Below, one piece after another: positions 12,465-20,489 of a DNA stretch of 30,294 nucleotides. Position numbers and translations under genes: made by a program. The stretch lies in the NCBI GenBank assembly GCA_900541355.1, contig UQJU01000012.1, forward strand, positions 1-30,294. Reading direction: 5' to 3'. The notes beneath the pieces are model-generated. The model made no database searches, had not been told where the DNA came from, and saw only the letters and a list, made by a program, of their open reading frames with translations. Every line of letters starts with the position of its first letter. Within the stretch, counting starts at the first letter, position 1. The stretch is from Candidatus Avelusimicrobium fimicolum. Lineage in GTDB: Bacteria > Elusimicrobiota > Elusimicrobia > Elusimicrobiales > Elusimicrobiaceae.

Positions 12465-14435
12465 TTAATAAAAATCGTACGGGTCTGCTGCTACTTTTAT
12501 TGTAACTTTTTTTGCGGGAGTGTAGGAATCCAGCACCGCCAATAAATCAAGCCGGCGCGCTTCGTCCGTTTTAAACAGTAAATACTGCTTTTTTAATACG
12601 TCTGTTTTTTTGGCACACCACACCGGGCCTAATACCTCTGTGGCGCGGTTGTGCCCCAAGCGTTTTATTTTGGCAGTTTCGGTGTTTAACAGGGTTGTAT
12701 CTTTGGCTTTGATAAGCACTTTAATTAGGTGCGTGTAAGGCGGATAAGAAAAACTTTCGCGCAAAAGCAGTTCTGTTTCCGCGGTTTGGCTATAATCGCC
12801 GGATAAGAGGGGGGAATAGTCGTAGGCTTCTTTGTCGGCGGTTTGGACGATTAACCTTCCGTCTGGAACTCCCGACAAATGCCCGCGTAAGCCAAAGAGC
12901 ATTTGACCGTATTTTTCGGAAGCGCGAAAATCCGGGCCGTCCAGTTCCAATTCCGCGTCCAATACGGCGGCTAATGTAACTTTTGCCCCGCGTAACGCGC
13001 CGGAGGCCAGGCGTGTGCCGACAATAATGTCTGCATTTCCGGTTTTTAGCGCATTTAATGCTTTAAAACCTTGGCCCGCTTTTGTTTTTAAAGTGTCGGA
13101 ATCCAGGCGCAAAAGTTTAGCCTTGGGAAAGAGTTTTTGTACCTCGGTAACGATTTTTTGCGTGCCTCCGCCGCGTGATTTAAAAATCAAGTTGTGGCAC
13201 TGGGGGCACTCTTGCTGTAAACTTTCGGTATGCCCGCATTTTTTGCAGACTAAACGGTCTCCGTGTTCGGGGGTGTTTTCGCGTGATAAAATGGCACCGC
13301 ACTTTTTACATTTAGCATAAGCCCCGCAGTTTAAACAATAGTAAGCCGTAGAGTAGCCCCTCCGGTTTAAAATTAAAAGAGAAGTTTCTTTTTTTTGCAG
13401 GTTTTCGGTCAGTTGGCGGACCAAAAAGTCGGATAGAAAGCGGCTTTTTTCGCCTTTTTTATCGGTAATTTTAATTTGAGGGGAAAAATGATGCCCCGGC
13501 ACAGCCCCGGTAAACGGAATTTGCAAAACTTGTTTCTTTTGTACCATTTTAAGCATTTCCGCGCTCGGCGTGGCAGAGGCAAAAACCAACACCGCCCCGT
13601 GCGCTTGTGCGCGGAACATTAATAAATCGCGTAAATGGTAATAAGGTTTATTTTCCTCTTGCTTGTAATTGTCATCACCTTCGTCCAAAACGGCAGCCAG
13701 ACGCAGGTTTTTAAAGGGTAATAAGGCCCCGGAACGTGTAGAAATTACCACGCAGGGAAGTCCGTTGGAAATGGCGGAAAAATACTTTTTCTTTTTGGAT
13801 AAAAGCATCCGGCTGTGCCAGCAAAATACATTATTTGCACCAAAGCGCGTTTCGGTCTCCGCTATGAACTGCCGTGCGGCCGCAATATCGGGTACAGTAA
13901 TTAAAGTTTGCCCATAGCCGGCCAATACGTCGCCTGCCAAGCGTAGCACCGTTTCCGTTTTGCCGGTGTATGCAGGCCCGTTAAAAAGCACGGGGTGAAA
14001 CTCATAGGCGGGGAATGCCCGGATAGTTTTTAAAGCGTTCTTTTGGGAAGAAGTCAGCGTAAAAGCCGGTGTTTTTATATCAATATGTATAGAAACAGGG
14101 GAATTATCTACTTTAAAATAAGGTTGGGGGGGAACGAGCGAAAAAAGAATTTGTCCGACAGGACAGCCCCAATGTGTTTTCATAAAACGGGCTAACGGAA
14201 ATAAATCAGAGCCAAACAAAGGCCGTTCATCTACCACGGAGACAATTTCTTTTAATTTCATATCTTCGGGCGCGGTGCGGACCTCGCTTACAGATACAAT
14301 CATACCTCCCGTTAAAATCCGCCCGAACGGAGCCGTTACGCGCACACCGGGAACAGCCTTTGCTCCCAATTCTTCGGGAACCAAGTAGTCAAAATCGCGG
14401 TCCAGCGGTACGTCAAAAACAACTTTGCAATACAT
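12465..14435 (-). CDS. priA: Primosomal protein N' (PriA) with altered helicase motifs
   Basis: Recognises stalled or repaired replication forks and reloads the replicative helicase. The 656-residue protein has the N-terminal DNA-binding region (VVFDVPLDRDFDYLVPEEL, VRVTAPFGRILTGG). It also has the zinc-binding insertion with eight cysteines (YYCLNCGAYAKCKKCG, VCKKCG, ECPQCHN), the LLRLDSDT segment and the VLDAELELDGPDFRASEKYGQ region. Walker A is retained as GPAYTGKT near residue 156. The usual DEEHD box reads DEGDD near residue 252, and motif VI, normally QVAGRAGR, reads FGLRGHLSG near residue 520. The GTQMxxKGxxF segment is GTRLASGALRG. Fork recognition is expected to remain, while ATP-driven unwinding is doubtful. 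It is the last gene of gmk-rpoZ-udg-priA, 6 bases after udg. Confidence 0.92.
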   Translation of the reverse strand: MYCKVVFDVPLDRDFDYLVPEELGAKAVPGVRVTAPFGRILTGGMIVSVSEVRTAPEDMKLKEIVSVVDERPLFGSDLFPLARFMKTHWGCPVGQILFSLVPPQPYFKVDNSPVSIHIDIKTPAFTLTSSQKNALKTIRAFPAYEFHPVLFNGPAYTGKTETVLRLAGDVLAGYGQTLITVPDIAAARQFIAETETRFGANNVFCWHSRMLLSKKKKYFSAISNGLPCVVISTRSGALLPFKNLRLAAVLDEGDDNYKQEENKPYYHLRDLLMFRAQAHGAVLVFASATPSAEMLKMVQKKQVLQIPFTGAVPGHHFSPQIKITDKKGEKSRFLSDFLVRQLTENLQKKETSLLILNRRGYSTAYYCLNCGAYAKCKKCGAILSRENTPEHGDRLVCKKCGHTESLQQECPQCHNLIFKSRGGGTQKIVTEVQKLFPKAKLLRLDSDTLKTKAGQGFKALNALKTGNADIIVGTRLASGALRGAKVTLAAVLDAELELDGPDFRASEKYGQMLFGLRGHLSGVPDGRLIVQTADKEAYDYSPLLSGDYSQTAETELLLRESFSYPPYTHLIKVLIKAKDTTLLNTETAKIKRLGHNRATEVLGPVWCAKKTDVLKKQYLLFKTDEARRLDLLAVLDSYTPAKKVTIKVAADPYDFY

Positions 14436-14441
14436 AAGGGG

Positions 14442-15374
14442 TTATTTGGCGGCGCCCTTTAAGCCCAGTTCCGCCATTACCATTTGCAGGTCCAGCCACG
14501 CATCTTTTTTCCACCCGGGGTTGCGCAAGAGGGCGGCGGGGTGGAACGTGGCCAATATTTTAACGGGGCGGGGCAAGGTTACGCTGTCTAAATGTAAATC
14601 ATAAAATTTGCCGCGCAATGCACCCAAAGATTTTGCGTCTGCAATAAGTGCTTTGGCAGACACTCCTCCCAACGCAACGACATATTTGGGGCAGATGATG
14701 GAAATCTGTTTTTCAATATATTTGCGGCAGCAAGCGATTTCTTCGGCATTGGGTGCGCGGTCGTTGCCGTGCTTTTCGGGATGGAGCGGATCGGTCATAG
14801 GGTGGCATTTTGCAATATTGGCAATAAATACCTGTTCCCGTTTTAACCCCATAGCGGCAATCATTTTATCCAATAATTGCCCCGCGCGGCCTACAAACGG
14901 GCGACCTTGGCGGTCTTCGTCAAAACCAGGGCCTTCTCCTACAAACATTAGGTCGGCATCTACATTTCCTTCCCCGGGTACCGCGTTTAAGCGCGAGGAT
15001 CCCAGCGGACAACGGGTGCAGGATTTAATTGTTTCGGCCAGTTCGGCCAAAGCGGTTGTTTTTTGGGCGGTGGTCATAAGGCTCCCAGATAAAGAGATTT
15101 GGCTGTCGGCCGCTTGGCCGGTTTCGGCGGTCGGCTGAACCTCAACCGCCGCAGAGGGGGTAATGCTTTTAGGCTTGCGGGTAAATTCCACGGTTAAAGT
15201 TTCGCCCTCCGGCATTTTGGGCAAGGCTTCCTGCGCAGTAGGCTGAGCGGATGCAGACGGTAAAATATCGGCCGCGCGCTGTGGCGCGGCCGTTAAAATA
15301 AATTCGTCTTCTTCCTGATTGGCAATAAAACGTCGCAGTTCTCCTGCCAACCGGCGCAGCGAATCCTGGGCCAT
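14442..15374 (-). CDS. udg: Family 4-type uracil-DNA glycosylase (Fe-S)
   Basis: Removes uracil from DNA and starts base-excision repair. The catalytic domain covers about residues 105-305: KSCTRCPLG begins the iron-sulfur cysteine set, GEGPGFDEDRQGRPFVGRAGQLLDKM contains the active-site GExPGxxED motif, then FIANIAKCHP, ACCRKYIEKQI with further cysteines, VALGGVSAKAL, and FHPAALLRNP containing the conserved HP segment. The first 100 residues are poorly conserved and rich in Ala, Pro, Glu and Thr, as in the longer family members once described as phage SPO1 DNA-polymerase-related proteins. The start lies 1 base after the rpoZ stop, so translation is coupled. In many genomes coaBC stands between rpoZ and priA; here udg occupies that place. 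Confidence 0.92.
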   Translation of the reverse strand: MAQDSLRRLAGELRRFIANQEEDEFILTAAPQRAADILPSASAQPTAQEALPKMPEGETLTVEFTRKPKSITPSAAVEVQPTAETGQAADSQISLSGSLMTTAQKTTALAELAETIKSCTRCPLGSSRLNAVPGEGNVDADLMFVGEGPGFDEDRQGRPFVGRAGQLLDKMIAAMGLKREQVFIANIAKCHPMTDPLHPEKHGNDRAPNAEEIACCRKYIEKQISIICPKYVVALGGVSAKALIADAKSLGALRGKFYDLHLDSVTLPRPVKILATFHPAALLRNPGWKKDAWLDLQMVMAELGLKGAAK

Positions 15375-15375
15375 A

Positions 15376-15672
15376 TTACAGTTTCATCGGTTCTTTGGCT
15401 TTGCGTTCCGCTTCTTTACGGGCTTCTTCCTGGGCTTTGAGTTCGGCTTCCAGGTTTTTCTTGCTCACGGTTAAAACTTCTTCTTTGGAAACGCGGTTGG
15501 ACAAAATGTCGTCCAGCGCCACTTTGATAACGACGGCGTTGGGCTGATGTTTGTATTCGTCTTTCTTTTTGAGTTCTTTGGCCCACATAGATGCCAAGAC
15601 GACTACGTCGTAGCGGTCGCCGTCAAAGTTCATAAGTTTGGCATCAAATTCTTTGTCGTTTTTAAAAGACAT
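15376..15672 (-). CDS. rpoZ: RNA polymerase omega subunit
   Basis: A small subunit that helps fold and hold the beta' subunit of RNA polymerase. The 98-residue protein has the family core: FDGDRYDVVVLASMWAKELK, then AVVIKVALDDILSNRVSKEEVL. The C-terminal tail (EAELKAQEEARKEAERKAKE) is a charged helix. The usual first motif (ARVTVEDC) is replaced by a short NDKEFDAKLMN stretch, so the N-terminus is diverged. GAGGG lies about 6 bases before the ATG. It sits 17 bases after gmk, the classical gmk-rpoZ pair, which supports the call. Confidence 0.87.
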   Translation of the reverse strand: MSFKNDKEFDAKLMNFDGDRYDVVVLASMWAKELKKKDEYKHQPNAVVIKVALDDILSNRVSKEEVLTVSKKNLEAELKAQEEARKEAERKAKEPMKL

Positions 15673-15689
15673 ATTATCCCTCGCAAGTT

Positions 15690-16283
15690 TTATTTTAGAT
15701 TTTTAATTTTTAAATCTTGTCTGCATACGCGGCATTGTTCCGCGGCTACAATTCCGGCCATTTTATCCACGGCCTCCGCCAGTTCGTCATTGAGCAAGGC
15801 ATAGTCGTAACGGTCCAGTTCCTGCATTTCTTTTTTTGCCGTTTCTAAGCGGATTTCAATATCCTGCGTGTTGTCGTTACGGCGCAAAATGCGGTTTTTG
15901 AGTTCTTTTAAACTCGGCGGAACGATAAAGACGGTGGCCGCGTTCGGGTATTGGGCTTTTACCGTGCGTGCACCCTGTACGTCAATAACCAAAATGGGGC
16001 AAATGCCTTTCTTCATCAGGTCATCTACCGATTTTTTGGGAATTCCGTAATAGTGCGTATGCACTTGGGCCCACTCCAACATTTGGCCTTTTTTAATTGC
16101 CTGCTCAAATTGTTTAATCGTCCAAAAGTGGTAGTCCACTCCGTTTTTTTCGCCGGTTCTCGGTGCACGGGTGGTGGCGGTAATCACGCGCGAGACAGAT
16201 GTGTCGCGTTTTAAGACCGCATCTACAATCGTAGTTTTGCCTGCCCCAGAGGGCGAAGAAACAATAATAGGAAAAGGCTTCAT
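15690..16283 (-). CDS. gmk: Guanylate kinase
   Basis: Phosphorylates GMP to GDP with ATP; needed for GTP, dGTP and recycling of guanine second messengers. The 197-residue protein has the P-loop SPSGAGKTT at about residues 10-18, then TATTRAPRTGEKNGVDYHF with the GMP-binding residues, LEWAQVHTHYYGIPK, LVIDVQGARTVK, and the lid part RILRRNDNTQDIEIRL. It leads the gmk-rpoZ-udg-priA operon. A TAAAAT box ends 6 bases before the ATG, with TTTACC 17 bases further up, and no Shine-Dalgarno, so the transcript is probably leaderless. Confidence 0.95.
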   Translation of the reverse strand: MKPFPIIVSSPSGAGKTTIVDAVLKRDTSVSRVITATTRAPRTGEKNGVDYHFWTIKQFEQAIKKGQMLEWAQVHTHYYGIPKKSVDDLMKKGICPILVIDVQGARTVKAQYPNAATVFIVPPSLKELKNRILRRNDNTQDIEIRLETAKKEMQELDRYDYALLNDELAEAVDKMAGIVAAEQCRVCRQDLKIKNLK

Positions 16284-16289
16284 TGATAT

Positions 16290-16318
16290 ATTTTAGTAAA
16301 TATTTAGGCTTGGGTAAA
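16290..16318 (-). promoter_or_regulatory. Leaderless promoter of gmk
   Basis: Minus strand TTTACC (16318-16313), a 17-base spacer, TAAAAT (16295-16290), 6 bases, then ATG at 16283. Confidence 0.65.
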
Positions 16319-16331
16319 GTAACCGGGGCTT

Positions 16332-16643
16332 TTACATTAAATAAGCCCGTTTGTCCATTTCCGCGGATAGTACGCCCGGCACTCTTTTGTAATATTTAAT
16401 GGCCTTGGCGGGCGTTTTGTTATCCGGCACGCGCACGGCGGCGCCGTTTAAATTTTTATAATCATATAGAATTTCAGAGCCGTATTTTTGTGCAGCCTTA
16501 AAAAGCGGCTCCTTGCCTACTTGGGCATCATAAAAAATAATTAAGGTACGGTTTTGGGGGTATTGGCTGTCTGCCGTTTGGGGAGCAGTGTGGCAGGCCG
16601 CCAACGAAAATAAAACGGTAAAGATAAAAAATAATTTCTTCAT
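16332..16643 (-). CDS. Small lipoprotein resembling an I9 propeptide domain
   Basis: A 103-residue lipoprotein. The start at 16643 begins a type II signal peptide, MKKLFFIFTVLFSLAAC, with the lipidated Cys at 17. The mature part, RTLIIFYDAQVGKE...LFKAAQKYGSEILYDYKNLNGAAVRV...IKYYKRVPGVLSAEMDKRAYLM, follows the pattern of the inhibitor I9 / subtilisin-propeptide fold: a first strand, a helix, a hydrophobic strand with Y-x-x-LNG, a helix, then PGV and a last strand with D. No protease gene lies beside it, so it would be a free-standing inhibitor or chaperone of a periplasmic serine protease. This is a fold-level guess. TGC-TATAAT ends 6 bases before the ATG and there is no Shine-Dalgarno. Confidence 0.72.
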   Translation of the reverse strand: MKKLFFIFTVLFSLAACHTAPQTADSQYPQNRTLIIFYDAQVGKEPLFKAAQKYGSEILYDYKNLNGAAVRVPDNKTPAKAIKYYKRVPGVLSAEMDKRAYLM

Positions 16644-16649
16644 AGTTAC

Positions 16650-16658
16650 ATTATAGCA
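16650..16658 (-). promoter_or_regulatory. Extended -10 promoter, leaderless, for the small lipoprotein
   Basis: Minus strand TGC-TATAAT (16658-16650), 6 bases, then ATG at 16643. Confidence 0.65.
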
Positions 16659-16714
16659 GAGTTTGGGGGAAAATTTAGGCATAAGTAACTCCCTCGGGTT
16701 TTGCATTGGGGGGG

Positions 16715-16849
16715 TAATTTTACATCTTAATTCAGCGCGTTACAATCCGCGTGCATAGAGAAGCCCCGCCAAAGGGCAGGGCTTCAATGCTTAAACGATA
16801 ATTGCGGCTTGCGCTTGAATTAATCTTACATCTTAATTCTGCGCGTTAC
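16715..16849. repeat. 29-bp imperfect direct repeat of the infB 3' end
   Basis: Bases 16821-16849, which include the last codons and stop of infB, recur at 16715-16743 with 27 of 29 identical bases. Between them lie 77 bases that include a hairpin at 16753-16790. Read on the minus strand the outer copy would encode VTR-stop-IKM-stop, so it is a decayed duplicate. The arrangement resembles the relic of an insertion that regenerated the gene end. Confidence 0.65.
16753..16790 (-). terminator. Hairpin after infB (possible terminator)
   Basis: GAAGCCCCGCC (16760-16770) pairs with GGCAGGGCTTC (16775-16785), with one mismatch, and GCAT/ATGC extend the base. There is no good T run on either strand, so it is either a weak terminator or an mRNA 3'-end stabiliser for the rimP-nusA-infB operon. 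Confidence 0.45.
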
Positions 16850-19093
16850 GTTATCTTTGCGGAAGCATTCAATTACGTCGCCTTCGGCTACGCCTTTGAA
16901 CCCTTCAATCAAAATACCGCACTCATATCCTTTTTCCACTTCCTTTACATCGTCTTTGAAGCGTTTTAAGCCACCAATTTTGCCGTGGCCCACTTCTTCG
17001 CCGTTGCGTTTGATACGCACTTCGTAGCCGCGTACCACTTTGCCGCTATCTACGAGAGAGCCGGAAATTAAGCCGGAACTGAGTTTCATTACCTTTTTAA
17101 TGGTGGCAGTACCTACAACCGTTTCCACCACATCGGGTTCTAATAAGCCTTCCATTGCGGCTTTGATATCTTCCAACAGTTCAAAGATAATGGTGTAAAG
17201 GCGGATTTCAATGCCTTCGCGTTCGGCTTCGGCGTGGGCTTTGTTTTCTACGTCCACGTGGAAACCGATTACCACCGCGTTACTGGCCTTAGCCAACAGA
17301 ATATCGGACTCGTTGATGTTGCCCGGGGCGGAGAGGATAATATCCAATTCCACCTCGTCCGACGGAATACGCAGGAGAGCGTCTTTGATAGCCTCAATGG
17401 AGCCTTGCACGTCAGCCTTTAAAATAAGGCTTAACTTTTTAACGCGGTTCCCGTTTTCGTCCTTTTGCGCCAAGTTCATTAACGAAACTTGTTTGCGGTG
17501 GGCTTGGGAGTCTTCCTTCTGCGCCAGTTTGCGTTTTTCGGCGGCATAGCGGGCTTCCTTTTCGCTGTCCATAATGTAGAGCGTGTCGCCCACTTGCGGC
17601 GGTTCTCCGTTGATACCTAAAATTTCAGCCGGAACGCTTGGCCCGATTTTTTGGTAGCGTTGGGAATTTTCGTCAATCAGCGCGCGGATACGGCCGTAGT
17701 TGGTCCCAACGATAAACGGGTCGCCTATTTTCATTGTGCCTTTTTGTACCAGCACGGTTGCCACGACACCGCGTTTATTATCGCGTTTACTTTCCAAAAT
17801 GACACCTACGCCCGGGCGGTCTGGGTTGGCTTTCAGTTCCATCATTTCGGCCTGCAAGGAAATCATTTCCAAGAGTTTATCAATATTGATGTTCTTTTTG
17901 GCTGAAATTTCCACATAAATGGTGTTGCCCTGCCACTCTTCGGGCACCAGCCCGCGGGCGGCCAAGTCTTGTTTGACGCGGTCCGGATTGGCACCGGGCA
18001 AGTCAATTTTGTTGATTGCCACAATGATAGGCGCACCGGCGGCTTTGGCGTGTTCCATAGCCTCAATGGTCTGCGGCATAATACCGTCTGTGGCGGACAC
18101 CACGAGCACCACAATATCCGTGGCCTGGGCACCGCGGGCACGCATTGCCGTAAAGGCTTCGTGTCCGGGCGTGTCTAAAAACGTCAGTGTGCCGCGCGGA
18201 GTGGTTACGCGGTACGCGCCAATGTGCTGCGTGATAGCGCCCGCTTCACCCGCAACAACGTTAGATTTGCGGATAGCATCCAAAAGGCTCGTCTTACCGT
18301 GGTCCACGTGTCCCATAATGGTAATAACGGGACTTCTGGGCTTTAAGGAGGCCGGGTCGTCCGGCGTTTCCATAAGCGCGACGGTTTCTTTGCTTAAATC
18401 TTCTTCCGCCAGTTCCGCTTTAAAGCCGCACTCGTCCACAATCAGTTCCAGCATATCTTTTTCCAACCGCTGGTTAATCGTGGCGAAGATGCCCATCATC
18501 ATTAACTTTTTGATAAAATCATTTGTTTTGATGTTCATCTTTTCGGCCAATTCTTTTACCGTCGGTTGGCCTACAATGCGGATAACCTTCGGGTCTTTGG
18601 CCGGAGCCTCTTGCACGGGCGCTTGATGATGATGGTGTCCGTGTCTCGGGCCCTGCGGGCGGCTTTCCTGCGAACGGTTCTCCTGCGGGCGGTTTTGGGG
18701 CGCAGACTGCTGTACCGGGGCCGGGGCTACTGGTGCAGGCTTCGGCGCGGGAGCGACAGGGGCCGGTTTAGGCATATTGACGGGCTTTTGTTCTTGCGGT
18801 TGGGTAGCAGGTTTTGCTGCCGCCGCCGGTTGAACCGGTGCGGCCTGTTCCTTTTCCGTCATTATATCTTCGGCAGCGGGTTTGACAGCCGGTTTTTTAA
18901 CCGTTGTTTTTGTGTGCGTTTTTTTAACTGCCGTCTTTTTTGCGGCCGTCGTTTTGGCGGCCGTTTTTTTAGCCGTAGTTTTTTTTGCGGCCGTCGTTTT
19001 AGCGGTTGTTTTTTTGGCGGACGTCTTTTTTACAGCCGTTTTCTTCTTGGCGGAGGATTCTTCGTCGGTGTTAGTTGTTTTCTTTGTCGTCAT
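16826..19093 (-). CDS. infB: Translation initiation factor IF-2
   Basis: The GTPase that brings initiator fMet-tRNA to the 30S subunit and promotes subunit joining. The 755-residue protein has three parts. Residues 1-75 are a Lys/Thr/Ala repeat region (KKTTAKKTAAKTTAAKK) resembling histone H1 tails. Residues about 80-165 are Pro/Ala/Gln-rich and end in HGHHHHQ. The conserved body starts with IF2-N (IRIVGQPTVKELAEKMN). The G domain has GHVDHGKTS near residue 260, DTPGHEAF, and NKIDLPGANP. Domains II-IV follow (GDTLYIMDSEKEARYAAEKR, ADVQGSIEAIKDAL, VVGTATIKKVM). AGGAGG stands before the ATG at 19093, and the gene overlaps the nusA end by 23 bases. The lysine-rich tail is encoded by internally repetitive DNA (about 18880-19080) and may vary in length between strains. 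Confidence 0.96.
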   Translation of the reverse strand: MTTKKTTNTDEESSAKKKTAVKKTSAKKTTAKTTAAKKTTAKKTAAKTTAAKKTAVKKTHTKTTVKKPAVKPAAEDIMTEKEQAAPVQPAAAAKPATQPQEQKPVNMPKPAPVAPAPKPAPVAPAPVQQSAPQNRPQENRSQESRPQGPRHGHHHHQAPVQEAPAKDPKVIRIVGQPTVKELAEKMNIKTNDFIKKLMMMGIFATINQRLEKDMLELIVDECGFKAELAEEDLSKETVALMETPDDPASLKPRSPVITIMGHVDHGKTSLLDAIRKSNVVAGEAGAITQHIGAYRVTTPRGTLTFLDTPGHEAFTAMRARGAQATDIVVLVVSATDGIMPQTIEAMEHAKAAGAPIIVAINKIDLPGANPDRVKQDLAARGLVPEEWQGNTIYVEISAKKNINIDKLLEMISLQAEMMELKANPDRPGVGVILESKRDNKRGVVATVLVQKGTMKIGDPFIVGTNYGRIRALIDENSQRYQKIGPSVPAEILGINGEPPQVGDTLYIMDSEKEARYAAEKRKLAQKEDSQAHRKQVSLMNLAQKDENGNRVKKLSLILKADVQGSIEAIKDALLRIPSDEVELDIILSAPGNINESDILLAKASNAVVIGFHVDVENKAHAEAEREGIEIRLYTIIFELLEDIKAAMEGLLEPDVVETVVGTATIKKVMKLSSGLISGSLVDSGKVVRGYEVRIKRNGEEVGHGKIGGLKRFKDDVKEVEKGYECGILIEGFKGVAEGDVIECFRKDNVTRRIKM

Positions 19094-20447
19094 TAGTTTC
19101 CTCCTGTGTGGATTTGTCCGCTAAATATTTTTTAGCGCCTTCAATTATCTTTGCGGCGGTTTTTTCGCCGATGCCCTGAACCGTGGACAAGTGTTCCACG
19201 TCAAGTTCGGCAATTTGTTCTACGGTTGTAAAGCCGGATTTCTGCAATACTTCCGCCATTTTGGGGCCGATACCTTCTACATCAGCCAAGGTGGCCTGTA
19301 CGGCGGCGGTGGCTTCTTTGCCTTCCTTTGCCTTTTGGGATTCGCTCTTTACTTCCAGATTCCAGCCTGTTAATTTGGAGGCCAGTTTAATATTTTGCCA
19401 ATCTTTCCCAATGGCGATAGCCAACTGGTCATCCGGCACAATAACGGTGGCTTTCTTTTCGGTGAGGCTTTCAATTTTTACAAAATCTGCCTTAGCCGGG
19501 GCCAGCGAGTTCATAATGACGGTGGAAATATCGTCAGAATAGTTGATCAGGTCAATGCGTTCGCCGGATAGTTCGTTCATTACCGCGCGGATGCGGATAC
19601 CGCGCATACCTACGCAAGTACCGATAGGGTCAATTTTGCTGTCAATGCTGGACACCATTACTTTGGCGCGGAAACCGGGGTCTCTCTGTACGTTTTTGAT
19701 TTCCACAATGCCTTCGTTGATTTCGGGCACTTCCACTTTAAAAAGTTCTTCCAAGAATTTACCGTTGGCGCGGGATAAAATAACGTAAGGCCCGCGTTGT
19801 CCTTTATCCATTTTGAACGCGGCCGATTTGTAGCGGGAGAGCACCGGGTCGTCGCCGATATTGGCCAAATCGTTTTGGTTAAGCACCTTGGCAATAATGG
19901 CTTTTACGCGGGAGCCGTTTACATAGCGTTCTTTTTTGATTTGTTCGCAATACGGCAAAATGGCTTCTACTTTGCCTAAATCTACGATAATGTCGCGGTC
20001 GGAGAAGCGGCGCACGGAGCCTGTGATTACTTCGCCTTCGCGGGGTTTAAATTCTTTGTAGAAATTGTCGCGTTCAATGCCGCGGACTTTTTGAATTAAC
20101 ACTTGTTTGGCAATTTGCGCCGCAATGCGGGAGAAATCTTCCACTTCCAAGGTAATCGTTACCACGTCGCCGGCTTTGGGGGCCTTTAAGTATTTTTTGG
20201 CTCCTTCTACGTCAATTTCCATTTCCGGGTTGGTTACTACTTCCACTACGTTTAGCGTTTGAAATGCTTTAATGGAGCCGCTTTCTACATCAATTTTGGC
20301 TGAAATCTGGGCGGTTTTGCCCAAGTTTTTGCGCAAGGCGGACACCAAGGCATCTTCAATCGTTTTTAAAATGTCTTCGCGTTTGATGTTCTTTTCTCTT
20401 TCCAAACCTTCTAACGCTAAAACTAAATCTTTTGCACTTCCTTCCAT
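19071..20447 (-). CDS. nusA: Transcription termination/antitermination factor NusA
   Basis: Binds RNA polymerase and nascent RNA and modulates pausing, termination and antitermination. The 458-residue protein has the N-terminal polymerase-binding domain (REDILKTIEDALVSALRKN), the S1 domain (GEVITGSVRRFSDRDIIVDLGKVEAILPY) and two KH domains (DPIGTCVGMRGIRIRAVMNELSGERID and DQLAIAIGKDWQNIKLASKLTGW). The C-terminus carries helix-hairpin-helix units (ADVEGIGPKMAEVL and STVQGIGEKTAAKII) in place of the acidic repeats of E. coli NusA. AAGGAG lies about 9 bases before the ATG at 20447. It lies between rimP and infB in the usual order. Confidence 0.95.
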   Translation of the reverse strand: MEGSAKDLVLALEGLEREKNIKREDILKTIEDALVSALRKNLGKTAQISAKIDVESGSIKAFQTLNVVEVVTNPEMEIDVEGAKKYLKAPKAGDVVTITLEVEDFSRIAAQIAKQVLIQKVRGIERDNFYKEFKPREGEVITGSVRRFSDRDIIVDLGKVEAILPYCEQIKKERYVNGSRVKAIIAKVLNQNDLANIGDDPVLSRYKSAAFKMDKGQRGPYVILSRANGKFLEELFKVEVPEINEGIVEIKNVQRDPGFRAKVMVSSIDSKIDPIGTCVGMRGIRIRAVMNELSGERIDLINYSDDISTVIMNSLAPAKADFVKIESLTEKKATVIVPDDQLAIAIGKDWQNIKLASKLTGWNLEVKSESQKAKEGKEATAAVQATLADVEGIGPKMAEVLQKSGFTTVEQIAELDVEHLSTVQGIGEKTAAKIIEGAKKYLADKSTQEETNDDKENN

Positions 20448-20489
20448 TTTGATAATCTCCTTTTTGCTCGGTTTAATACCGCAGCGGGG

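Noticed and set aside
17919..18626. Long open frame (235 codons) on the plus strand inside infB
   Set aside because: It is antisense to the well-conserved G domain of IF-2, has no promoter or ribosome-binding site and shows Ser/Ala-rich composition typical of a shadow frame.
18880..19080. CRISPR-like regular repeats
   Set aside because: The repeats are coding, short and without unique spacers; they make the Lys/Thr/Ala tail of IF-2.
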